A stretch of DNA of 11,499 bases from Parcubacteria group bacterium (GTDB lineage Bacteria > Patescibacteriota > Minisyncoccia > Phycocordibacterales > CALRHW01), in NCBI GenBank assembly GCA_943359555.1, contig CALRHW010000015.1, positions 1 to 11,499 of the forward strand, written 5' to 3'. A program made the translations under genes and the position numbers. The notes under the pieces were generated by a model that was not told where the DNA came from, did no database searches, and worked only from the letters and a program-made list of their open reading frames with translations. Of this stretch, positions 6,852 to 11,499 are shown piece by piece; within the stretch, counting starts at the first letter, position 1, and each line of letters opens with the position of its first letter.

Positions 6852-6884
6852 AACAAAAAACCGCAGTGATGCGGTTTTTTGTTT
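6852..6884. terminator. bidirectional terminator between hsp20 and tRNA-Phe
   Basis: CCGCA (6861-6865), loop GTGA, TGCGG (6870-6874), extended by A-T pairs on both sides (6851-6860 with 6875-6884). A T run follows the stem on either strand, so it serves hsp20 from the left and the minus-strand tRNA-Phe unit from the right. It starts directly at the hsp20 stop codon. Confidence 0.88.
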
Positions 6885-6885
6885 T

Positions 6886-6961
6886 TGGTGCCGAGGGGCG
6901 GACTTGAACCGCCGACCCCATGCTCTTCAGGCACATGCTCTACCAACTGAGCTACCTCGGC
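6886..6961 (-). tRNA. tRNA-Phe (anticodon GAA)
   Basis: The minus strand folds as a full cloverleaf. The acceptor is GCCGAGG/CCTCGGC, the D arm GCTC...GAGC, and the anticodon stem TGTGC/GCATG with loop CTGAAGA and anticodon GAA (plus-strand 6926-6928). The T arm is GGCGG/CCGCC with loop TTCAAGT. Discriminator A is followed by an encoded CCA (6888-6886). Base 37 is G. It lies 13 bases after the 81-residue membrane gene and is probably co-transcribed with it. It decodes UUU/UUC. Confidence 0.95.
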
Positions 6962-6974
6962 ATATATTATCAAC

Positions 6975-7220
6975 TTATTGGAAAAAACTATTCACTTTTG
7001 CTGCGCCGTCCTGAAAACCACTATAAGCTGACAACAATTGCTCAAGATACGGCTGAACAAAATAATATGCACCCACAGAAGCCCCGATAATAAGTAGCCA
7101 ATAAATAATCTGCATTACCTGCCCTATGCGAGCAGACCTCTGGATACTTTTGAGTATCTTATAATTTTCTTGCGAAACAGCAAGCGTTTCCTCTAATATT
7201 TCCCTTTCTTCTGGAGTCAT
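6975..7220 (-). CDS. small single-span membrane protein, function unknown
   Basis: 81 residues from ATG 7220. The first ~35 residues are charged and helical (MTPEEREILEET, then SQENYKILKSIQRSAR). A hydrophobic helix follows at about 37-55 (MQIIYWLLIIGASVGAYYF), then a short amphipathic tail ending VNSFFQ. This organisation, with an N-terminal acidic helix and QRSAR just before the membrane, is one I associate with short uncharacterised Paceibacteria proteins; no function is assigned. A longer in-frame reading from 7451 would run through the neighbouring gene and its terminator and is not credible. The start has no Shine-Dalgarno but sits 9 bases after an extended -10 motif. tRNA-Phe follows 13 bases downstream. 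Confidence 0.7.
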   Translation of the reverse strand: MTPEEREILEETLAVSQENYKILKSIQRSARIGQVMQIIYWLLIIGASVGAYYFVQPYLEQLLSAYSGFQDGAAKVNSFFQ

Positions 7221-7229
7221 ACAAAGAGG

Positions 7230-7238
7230 AGTATAGCA
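7230..7238 (-). promoter_or_regulatory. extended -10 promoter of the 81-residue membrane gene
   Basis: Minus strand TGC-TATACT (7238-7230) ends 9 bases before the ATG at 7220, placing the start of transcription within about three bases of the start codon: a leaderless or nearly leaderless mRNA. It lies right after the T run of the upstream terminator. Confidence 0.5.
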
Positions 7239-7239
7239 G

Positions 7240-7277
7240 AAAAAAAGAAAAGCCCCAAGCAGATTATGCTTGGGGCT
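7240..7277 (-). terminator. strong terminator of the 93-residue orphan gene
   Basis: On the minus strand AGCCCCAAGCA (7277-7267) pairs perfectly over 11 bases with TGCTTGGGGCT (7261-7251) across a 5-base loop, followed by TTTCTTTTTTT (7250-7240). It isolates the orphan gene from the downstream membrane gene and tRNA-Phe. Confidence 0.9.
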
Positions 7278-7293
7278 GGAAACTGGGAATGCG

Positions 7294-7575
7294 TCAATTT
7301 TCGTAGACGCAAACCCCCTTGTCATTGTAAACAAACATATTTGCCAGATTTCCCCCACTTTTGCTTTTTGCGATATGCATTTTGGCAAACCGAAGAGTTT
7401 TGAAGTTGCCTTCACTCCACTTCTCGCCATTAAATGGGTCAATTCCAACAATGCGGAATCTCCCTTTTGGTGCGATCAGCAAGACTTTCGCCCCGTCACG
7501 GAAACTTCTTCTTTTTCTCTGCCCTTTAAGCAGAGCCATCCTTGGATAACTCGTACAACTTGAAAAATTGGTCAC
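7294..7575 (-). CDS. small basic protein of unknown function (orphan gene)
   Basis: I do not recognise this 93-residue protein. No signal peptide or membrane helix is seen. The N-terminal third is basic (KGQRKRRSFRDG). The rest looks like a compact beta-rich domain: KVLLIAPKGRFRIVGIDPFNGEKW, a basic helix (KTLRFAKMHIAKSK), and a final strand NMFVYNDKGVCVYEN. The best start is GTG 7575, because AAAGGA (7588-7583) sits 7 bases upstream, the clearest Shine-Dalgarno in the window. ATG 7539 would give 81 residues (MALLKGQ...). A perfect 11-bp terminator 16 bases after the stop supports a real gene. Its codon use looks different: GGG appears five times in 93 codons. Together with a long untranslated leader and its own promoter, this suggests separate regulation or acquisition. 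A short overlapping frame begins upstream at 7591. Confidence 0.6.
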   Translation of the reverse strand: MTNFSSCTSYPRMALLKGQRKRRSFRDGAKVLLIAPKGRFRIVGIDPFNGEKWSEGNFKTLRFAKMHIAKSKSGGNLANMFVYNDKGVCVYEN

Positions 7576-7591
7576 GTCTGAATCCTTTCAT
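7526..7591 (-). CDS. possible short overlapping upstream ORF
   Basis: A 21-codon frame starts at ATG 7591 (MKGFRRDQFF...) and stops with TAA at 7528-7526, in a different frame from the 93-residue gene. The Shine-Dalgarno of that gene is formed by its second and third codons (AAA GGA). It ends just inside the alternative start at 7539. It could be a leader peptide coupling translation, or chance; no Shine-Dalgarno precedes it. Confidence 0.2.
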   Translation of the reverse strand: MKGFRRDQFFKLYELSKDGSA

Positions 7592-7602
7592 CTGAACTTT
7601 TT

Positions 7603-7665
7603 TCTACACCCAAACACGTTGTTTAGGTCAAACAAAAAAATATCATATTAAATATTTAAAGTCAA
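7603..7665 (-). promoter_or_regulatory. promoter region of the orphan gene with a candidate operator
   Basis: Minus strand, two -35-like boxes. TTGACT (7665-7660) with TATTTT 17 bases on (7642-7637). TTGACC (7631-7626) with TGTAGA 17 bases on (7608-7603), a poor -10. The 12-bp palindrome TTAAATATTTAA (7648-7659) fills the first spacer. AAACA-CGT-TGTTT (7612-7624), an inverted repeat with 5-base arms, lies in the second spacer and could be an operator. The leader would be roughly 20-55 nt, unlike the short leaders nearby. Confidence 0.35.
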
Positions 7666-7698
7666 GTTTATTTCAAAAACCGAAAAGCCGCTCTGTGT

Positions 7699-7773
7699 TG
7701 GTGCCACCAGCAGGAATCGGACCTACATCTATCCCTTAGGACGGGACTGTTCTATCCATTGAACTATGGCGGC
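7699..7773 (-). tRNA. tRNA-Arg (anticodon CCT), atypical T loop
   Basis: The minus strand gives acceptor GCCGCCA/TGGTGGC (one G-T pair), D arm GTTC/GAAC, and anticodon stem GTCCC/GGGAT around loop GTCCTAA with anticodon CCT. The T stem is GTAGG/CCTGC. Discriminator A is followed by an encoded CCA (7701-7699). It decodes AGG. The T loop reads TCCGATT, with C instead of the near-universal T (pseudouridine) at position 55, and base 32 is G. It lies 44 bases after the glutaredoxin gene and may be co-transcribed with it. Confidence 0.9.
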
Positions 7774-7817
7774 GAAAAAGGGCATAAAAAGCACGAAATA
7801 ATTTCCCTGATGAAATT

Positions 7818-8057
7818 TTAAGCAGGAATTCCTAAAAGTTGTGCGAGGAGGGGTTTATTGAAACCAATTACAATATCACTATCCACGATGATGACAGGCA
7901 CACCCATTTGACCTGACCTTTCCACCATCTCCTCCCTTTTTACAGAATCTTCAGCTACGTTGTAGTTTTCAAACGCGACGTTGTTTTGCTTAAAATACTC
8001 TTTTGCAAGGTTACAAAAATGACAAGTCGGCGTGGAATAAATTGATACTTTTTTCAT
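7818..8057 (-). CDS. glutaredoxin / NrdH-like thiol-disulfide oxidoreductase
   Basis: 79 residues, a single thioredoxin-fold domain. Opening strand KKVSIYSTPT leads to the active-site CxxC at Cys12-Cys15 (TPTCHFC). The cis-proline loop is Pro54 in MGVPVI, and the closing part is DIVIGFNKPLLAQLLG. Such proteins reduce disulfides in the cytoplasm, using glutathione or thioredoxin-reductase-type donors; the native donor here cannot be told. The size and short loops fit the NrdH/glutaredoxin-like group, but no ribonucleotide reductase gene is nearby. It lies 45 bases after the ftsB-like gene and 44 before tRNA-Arg. The ATG sits 6 bases after an extended -10 motif, with no Shine-Dalgarno. Confidence 0.92.
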   Translation of the reverse strand: MKKVSIYSTPTCHFCNLAKEYFKQNNVAFENYNVAEDSVKREEMVERSGQMGVPVIIVDSDIVIGFNKPLLAQLLGIPA

Positions 8058-8063
8058 GCGGTC

Positions 8064-8072
8064 AGTATATCA
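8064..8072 (-). promoter_or_regulatory. extended -10 promoter of the glutaredoxin gene
   Basis: Minus strand TGA-TATACT (8072-8064) ends 6 bases before the ATG. Transcription from it would start at or next to the A of the start codon, giving a leaderless mRNA. No -35 box is evident in the AT-rich sequence upstream. Confidence 0.5.
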
Positions 8073-8102
8073 AAAATAAAAATAAAAGACTATTGAAAAA
8101 TA

Positions 8103-8489
8103 CTAAAAAATATTGACGAACCAGTTCAATATTTTACCAAAAAACCCAGTATTTGGAGCTGTTACGACGGCTGTTTGTGGAGATTCAACCACATACACCA
8201 CTCCTTCGCCGGGCTTTGCCACGTTAAACTTTTTACGAATTTCCTCTTCGGTACCTTTTTCTGTATTGAGACGAGCAATTTCAGAATTGAGATCGTCTTC
8301 GCGAGCACGAAGTGCAGTGAGCTGACCCGATACTCTATCAAAATCTTTTTGACTTTGAAGCTCAGTCTGATACATATTCCAAGTTGCACGAGCGAAAATA
8401 ACCAGAGCAATCAGCAAAATAACCACAGTGGTTTTTGAATATATTCTACTGCGTATCTGTCGCTTCTTTTGAAATTCTCGCTCAAGCAT
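8103..8489 (-). CDS. FtsB/DivIC-like septum formation initiator family protein
   Basis: 128 residues. A basic cytoplasmic N-terminus (MLEREFQKKRQIRSR) is followed by one membrane helix, about 20-34 (TTVVILLIALVIFAR). A coiled coil with spaced hydrophobics spans about 40-78 (SQKDFDRVSGQLTALRAREDDLNSEIARLN). The family-type end is EEEIRKKFNVAKPGEGVVYVVE at about 81-102. DivIC/FtsB proteins link early and late divisome components through the periplasmic coiled coil. The extra hydrophobic C-terminus (FFGKILNWFVNIF) may touch the membrane. It is the first gene of a minus-strand run with glutaredoxin and tRNA-Arg, and its start lies 10 bases after TATACT in a palindromic, divergent promoter. Family placement is good; the exact divisome role is inference. 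Confidence 0.85.
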   Translation of the reverse strand: MLEREFQKKRQIRSRIYSKTTVVILLIALVIFARATWNMYQTELQSQKDFDRVSGQLTALRAREDDLNSEIARLNTEKGTEEEIRKKFNVAKPGEGVVYVVESPQTAVVTAPNTGFFGKILNWFVNIF

Positions 8490-8497
8490 GGTAACTT

Positions 8498-8509
8498 ATA
8501 GTATACTAT
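8498..8509. promoter_or_regulatory. palindromic divergent promoter with overlapping -10 boxes
   Basis: ATAGTATACTAT is a perfect 12-bp palindrome containing TATACT on each strand (plus 8502-8507, minus 8505-8500). The two -10 boxes overlap by four bases. The minus one would transcribe the ftsB-like gene (leader about 4 nt), the plus one the 35-codon ORF (leader about 14 nt). Polymerase could occupy only one at a time. No strong -35 is present on either side. Confidence 0.45.
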
Positions 8510-8527
8510 CAATATTAATACAAAAAT

Positions 8528-8635
8528 ATGTTATTCCACAAAAAAAATAAAAAGATTATTAAGGTAGTTTGGATGGTGCTTTGTGTGATTATTATTCTAA
8601 GTATGGTGATGGTTTATGTACCAATCGGAAGATGA
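8528..8635 (+). CDS. 35-residue single-span membrane protein
   Basis: A small open frame from ATG 8528 to TGA 8633. It encodes a basic head (MLFHKKNKKIIK) followed by one hydrophobic helix (VVWMVLCVIIILSMVMVYV) and a short PIGR tail, a typical positive-inside microprotein. It fills the gap between the divergent ftsB-like gene and the convergent lepA gene, with a candidate -10 (8502-8507) upstream and a GC hairpin just after its stop. There is no Shine-Dalgarno. I believe short proteins of this shape recur in Paceibacteria, but have not verified it. Function unknown. Confidence 0.55.
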   Translation: MLFHKKNKKIIKVVWMVLCVIIILSMVMVYVPIGR

Positions 8636-8691
8636 GTAGGTGCCCGCGCGCACGACAGTGCGCGCGGGCCTCCCCTTTCCCTACTCCGATT
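8623..8691. terminator. GC-rich hairpin between convergent 35-codon ORF and lepA
   Basis: GCCCGCGCGCAC (8642-8653) pairs perfectly over 12 bases with GTGCGCGCGGGC (8658-8669) across the loop GACA. An outer set of pairs, GTAGG/CCTAC (8636-8640/8680-8684) and AATCGGA/TCCGATT (8623-8629/8685-8691), extends it over both stop codons. Neither strand has a proper T run after the core stem, so a classical intrinsic terminator is uncertain. It may block convergent transcription or protect 3' ends. Confidence 0.6.
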
Positions 8692-10498
8692 TTACCATCT
8701 TCAAAAATACATCATTCGGAATATTCACTTTTCCGAGCGACTGCATTTTTTTCTTTCCTTTTTTCTGCTTTTCACGAAGCTTCATTTTTCGTGTAATATC
8801 ACCTCCGTACATATGCTGAGTCACATCTTTTCGCATCGCAGTGAGTGTGCGTGAAGAAATAATCCTACCAAGAGCCTTGCCTTGAATTTTTGTGGTAATC
8901 ATCTGACGAGGTAAAATTTTAGAAAGTTTTTCTACAGCTTGCTCTGCCTCCACTTCCACTGTGCGTCGCGACACAACACGAGAAAAAGCAGCTATTGGCT
9001 CTTCTGCGACGAGTATTTCAAGCTTGACCACATCAGCTGGACGCATGTCTTTCATTTCATAAGAAAGCGAAGCAAAACCAGACGACACACTTTTTATCGT
9101 ATCAAAGAAGTTTTTCATTAGCTCGCGGAGGGGCATTTCCATGTGTATCTGCATTCTGTCATCACCAAAAGAATCTGTCTCGCCGACAACCGCTTCATGA
9201 TCATAAAGAATTTGCATAATCGGACTTAAATAATCTGCAGGTGTAATAATAGTCACATTTACCCACGGCTCCATCACACTTTCCACCAAATGTTCTTCTG
9301 GAAACTTTGCTGGGGAGTAAACCATTTCTTTTTTACCGTCACGATAAATAACTTCATAAGTAATACTCGGCGTTGCTACAACTAGATTTAAATTAAACTC
9401 TCTGCGTAGTCGCTCGGTAATAATCTCTAAATGAAGCATTCCTAAAAATCCACACCGAAAACCGCGTCCGAGTGTTCCCGATGATTCTTCTTCAAATGTA
9501 AACGATGAGTCAGAAAGACGGAGCTTGCCGAGAGCTTGTGAAAGCTCCATAAAGTCGTCTTGGCTTTCAGGATAAATAGAAGACCACACGACAGGTCTTG
9601 GGCTCATATAGCCCGCTAGAGGTGCCAATGTGTCATTTTGTCCTGCAACAGTGTCTCCGACAGAGGCGATACCAGACTCTTTTATACCAGTCACAATGTA
9701 ACCGATTTCGCCCGCATTTAAGGATTCGCACGGTGTTTGCGTTGGAGAAAATGTGCCCACTTCAATAGCGTTAAATTTTCCACCAGCAATTTTAAATTGA
9801 AGTGGGGTGTTACGCGACACACTTCCACTAATGACGCGGACATACACCACGACACCTTTGTGATTTGAATATTGAAAATCAAAAACAAGAGAGCGAAGAT
9901 TTTTTATTGATGATGCTTGCGCGAAATTTTGCATAGATTCTTCTGGAATTTTTGGCGGTGGGATAAGTCGCACTATTTCTTTAAGTAAATTCTCTACTCC
10001 TTCGCCGGTTCTTCCAGACACTTCAAGAATTTCTTCTTTCGGACAATTTAAAAGTTTTGCCACTTCTTCGCGGACTTTTTCTGGTTGAGCGAGTGGTGAG
10101 TCAATTTTGGTGAGGACGGGAATTATTTTTAAATGGGACTCGCGTGCCATACCAAGAGTCGTGAGTGTCTGAGCTTGCACGCCCTGAGTCGCGTCCACGA
10201 GAAGAAGCGAGCCCTCCACCGCTTTCAGTGCGCGAGATACTTCGTATGAAAAATCAATGTGTCCCGGCGTATCAATTAAATTCAAAATATAATCCTGCCC
10301 GTCCAGCTTGTATTTCATTCTCACTGGTTGCATTTTTATAGTAATGCCTCGCTCACGCTCCAGCTCCATAGAATCAAGAACTTGATTCATCATTTTACGC
10401 TTCTCTATAGTATGCGTAATTTCAAGCATTCGGTCGGCAAGCGTAGATTTGCCGTGGTCAATGTGGGCTATAATAGAAAAATTACGGATGTGTTGCAT
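8681..10498 (-). CDS. lepA: elongation factor 4 (LepA), translational GTPase
   Basis: 605 residues, normal EF4 length. The GTPase domain has G1 AHIDHGKS (11-18), G2 in ERERGITIKMQ, G3 DTPGH (76-80) and G5 SGRTG (161-165). The G4 motif reads TKID (130-133) instead of NKID. The beta-barrel domain II, the EF-G-like domains III and V, and the LepA-specific C-terminal domain follow. The last is recognisable from RTLTAMRKDVTQHMYGGDITRKMKL, then a lysine-rich stretch and LGKVNIPNDVFLKMVK. EF4 acts on the ribosome, remodelling elongating or assembling complexes, and is conserved but usually non-essential. Start ATG 10498 begins MQHIRNFSIIAHIDHGKST, as in the family. No Shine-Dalgarno; an extended -10 ends 7 bases upstream. 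The C-terminal codons form part of the outer hairpin at 8623-8691. Confidence 0.98.
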   Translation of the reverse strand: MQHIRNFSIIAHIDHGKSTLADRMLEITHTIEKRKMMNQVLDSMELERERGITIKMQPVRMKYKLDGQDYILNLIDTPGHIDFSYEVSRALKAVEGSLLLVDATQGVQAQTLTTLGMARESHLKIIPVLTKIDSPLAQPEKVREEVAKLLNCPKEEILEVSGRTGEGVENLLKEIVRLIPPPKIPEESMQNFAQASSIKNLRSLVFDFQYSNHKGVVVYVRVISGSVSRNTPLQFKIAGGKFNAIEVGTFSPTQTPCESLNAGEIGYIVTGIKESGIASVGDTVAGQNDTLAPLAGYMSPRPVVWSSIYPESQDDFMELSQALGKLRLSDSSFTFEEESSGTLGRGFRCGFLGMLHLEIITERLRREFNLNLVVATPSITYEVIYRDGKKEMVYSPAKFPEEHLVESVMEPWVNVTIITPADYLSPIMQILYDHEAVVGETDSFGDDRMQIHMEMPLRELMKNFFDTIKSVSSGFASLSYEMKDMRPADVVKLEILVAEEPIAAFSRVVSRRTVEVEAEQAVEKLSKILPRQMITTKIQGKALGRIISSRTLTAMRKDVTQHMYGGDITRKMKLREKQKKGKKKMQSLGKVNIPNDVFLKMVKSE

Positions 10499-10505
10499 AA
10501 AAGAT

Positions 10506-10514
10506 ATAGTAGCA
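10506..10514 (-). promoter_or_regulatory. extended -10 promoter of lepA
   Basis: Minus strand TGC-TACTAT (10514-10506) ends 7 bases before the ATG at 10498, so the transcript would begin at or beside the start codon. An overlapping alternative hexamer is TATATC (10508-10503). It lies 10 bases inside the left end of the 118-bp inverted-repeat element. Confidence 0.5.
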
Positions 10515-10524
10515 GAATCTTCAC

Positions 10525-10642
10525 AAATAAGAAATAAAAAGTACTCAAAAAGGGTACGGATTTTTTGAAGCTTAAAAAATCCTGAAACGCTCAGCTCGAC
10601 AGCCTCGCGACCCCCTTTTTGAGTACTTTTTATTTCTTATTT
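10525..10642. mobile_element. 118-bp element with perfect 30-bp inverted repeats (MITE-like)
   Basis: The 30 bases at 10525-10554 (starting AAATAAGAAATAAAAAG, ending AAAAAGGG) are the exact reverse complement of 10613-10642. Between them are 58 bases. The first part has its own hairpin: GGATTTTTT (10558-10566) with AAAAAATCC (10574-10582) around GAAGCTT. The second part (10583-10612) is GC-rich and contains TCGCGA. The element fills the space between murJ and lepA and carries no ORF. No clear target-site duplication flanks it. It could be a non-autonomous transposable element, a large hairpin terminator for murJ, or an RNA structure. The inverted repeat is certain; its nature is inference. 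Confidence 0.55.
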
Positions 10643-10648
10643 TGTAAA

Positions 10649-11499
10649 TCAGCTAACTTCCGGATCCGGTCCTATTACTTTCGCCTTCCAGAATTTTTTA
10701 TGCAAAGCAGACCACACTTCATCAATCTCCTTGTTTTTTAATAATTTAAGCAAAACAATTCCACAGAAAATGCCTATCAGTCCGGAAAAAAGTCCTTGCA
10801 TAAAAATACCAAAAAGTGTATTGATATTAAAAATTTCATCAAAAATGTCTAAATATTTGTAAGTTACAAAACCCATGATAATTGATGCAGAAAAACTTTG
10901 AAACACGGTAGAAAGTACGGGCTGTGTAAAGCCTTTAAATTCTTTTTCAAATAAAATCCAATAAATAATAAAACCTATCCAAGAACCGAAAGAATACGCA
11001 AGAGGCATCATTAGCACTATACTTCCAGATAAATCAGTAACCTTGAAAAGTGACTCTATGAAAAATTGGAATACTGGAAATGTACTGAAAAGATAAGTGA
11101 ATAAAAAACCAAAAAACACGATACACCCGGAGGAGAAAATGTTTACTGCGAGCGGAGTTTTTGTGTTTCCGCTTGAATAATACGCGCGCACAAACAAAAG
11201 CAAAAGCGACTGCGGTATTAAAGACACGGCAAAAATAGCAAGACACGCGGCGGTGAGCTTGGTATCAGACCAGTTAAATTGTCCTGAACCCAAAATCGTA
11301 CGCACAATCTGCGCACGCAACACCACAAAAAGCATCATCACAGGCATTGAAAGAAAAATGACGTGACGACACCCAGCAACCATTTGTTCTGTAAATTTTT
11401 TCCTATCGCCAGACACAAAGTGTCGCGTCAAAATAGGCAAAGCTGCAAGAGAATAACTCACCGCAATAATACTAAGTGGCACTGATTGCAGATTGCTCG
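10649..11499 (-). CDS. murJ: lipid II flippase MurJ (MviN), C-terminal part
   Basis: The reading frame stays open to the right edge, so this is the C-terminal half (about 283 residues visible of an expected ~500-550). The edge reads SNLQSVPLSIIAVSYSLAALPILTRH, which matches the MurJ motif region after helix 7. It continues with LSMPVMMLFVVLRAQIVRTILGSGQFNW, SLIPQSLLLLFVRAYYSSGNTKTPLAVN and further membrane helices, ending in a cytoplasmic basic tail (KKFWKAKVIGPDPEVS). An internal GTG at 11482 is not the start. MurJ flips undecaprenyl-linked peptidoglycan precursor across the membrane. The gene is followed by the 118-bp inverted-repeat element, then lepA on the same strand. Confidence 0.93.
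   Translation of the reverse strand, partial: SNLQSVPLSIIAVSYSLAALPILTRHFVSGDRKKFTEQMVAGCRHVIFLSMPVMMLFVVLRAQIVRTILGSGQFNWSDTKLTAACLAIFAVSLIPQSLLLLFVRAYYSSGNTKTPLAVNIFSSGCIVFFGFLFTYLFSTFPVFQFFIESLFKVTDLSGSIVLMMPLAYSFGSWIGFIIYWILFEKEFKGFTQPVLSTVFQSFSASIIMGFVTYKYLDIFDEIFNINTLFGIFMQGLFSGLIGIFCGIVLLKLLKNKEIDEVWSALHKKFWKAKVIGPDPEVS

Noticed and set aside
6959..6967. TGATAATAT immediately before tRNA-Phe as its own extended -10
   Set aside because: Only two bases separate it from the mature 5' end, so transcription would start inside the tRNA. Co-transcription with the upstream gene is more likely.
7221..7451. N-terminal extension of the 81-residue membrane protein to 158 residues
   Set aside because: It would run antisense-free but out of frame through the orphan gene and its 11-bp terminator hairpin. 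The -10 motif and protein character support ATG 7220.
7270..7563. 97-codon plus-strand frame opposite the orphan gene
   Set aside because: Mirror frame of the minus-strand gene. The terminator orientation and the Shine-Dalgarno both support the minus-strand reading, and no plus-strand signals are seen.
8569..8796. 75-codon plus-strand frame running from the microprotein gene into the lepA 3' end
   Set aside because: It crosses the GC hairpin and overlaps the conserved LepA C-terminus. The product is low-complexity Cys/Arg/Ser/Phe with no plausible start signal.
10525..10642. Integron attC-type recombination site
   Set aside because: The inverted repeat is perfect and lacks the GTTRRRY/RYYYAAC core sites and the unpaired extrahelical bases expected of attC.
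10649..11482. A complete 277-residue protein starting at GTG 11482
   Set aside because: The frame stays open upstream to the window edge and reads as the interior of MurJ, so the gene is cut by the window, not short.

Overview
The window looks like a piece of the chromosome of a Patescibacteria/CPR bacterium, most likely class Paceibacteria (Parcubacteria). It is AT-rich and densely packed with housekeeping genes. Several short membrane or envelope proteins are of kinds I associate with that group: the peptidoglycan-binding-like repeat protein with its PWGYTEPTG signature, the FtsB-like protein, an 81-residue single-span protein and a single-domain glutaredoxin. The placement rests on protein style and gene content read by eye, not on a database search. 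I see no phage, insertion sequence with a transposase, CRISPR or plasmid functions.

Layout, left to right. Positions 1-550 hold tRNA-Glu(TTC), a DUF378 membrane protein and a strong terminator. Positions 582-1790 carry tsaD (tRNA t6A synthesis). It converges with a secreted or membrane peptidoglycan-binding-like protein on the minus strand (1830-3032). A 340-base divergent control region (3033-3372) precedes a plus-strand operon: valS, a PrsW-type intramembrane protease and an Hsp20 chaperone. That operon closes with a hairpin that also terminates the minus-strand unit coming from the other side.

From 6886 to 8489 everything is on the minus strand. Transcription order is ftsB-like, glutaredoxin, tRNA-Arg(CCT), a small orphan gene with its own leader and terminator, an 81-residue membrane protein, and tRNA-Phe(GAA). 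A 35-codon membrane ORF (8528-8635) runs divergently from ftsB-like and converges on lepA (8681-10498), with a 12-bp GC hairpin between them. lepA is preceded by a 118-bp element with perfect 30-bp inverted repeats. The C-terminal half of murJ runs off the right edge.

How the genes fit together: the theme is translation (three tRNAs, t6A modification, ValRS, EF4), proteostasis (PrsW, Hsp20, glutaredoxin) and envelope or division functions (MurJ lipid II flippase, FtsB-like, PGB-like protein). I find no cryptic multi-gene defence or mobile system. The most unusual signals are non-coding: (1) the 118-bp inverted-repeat element; (2) extended -10 motifs (TGnTAnnnT) repeated 6-10 nt before start codons, implying leaderless or near-leaderless mRNAs; (3) an in-frame tandem copy of the last six tsaD codons, stop included, that differs only at silent sites; (4) an orphan gene whose expression signals differ from those of its neighbours.
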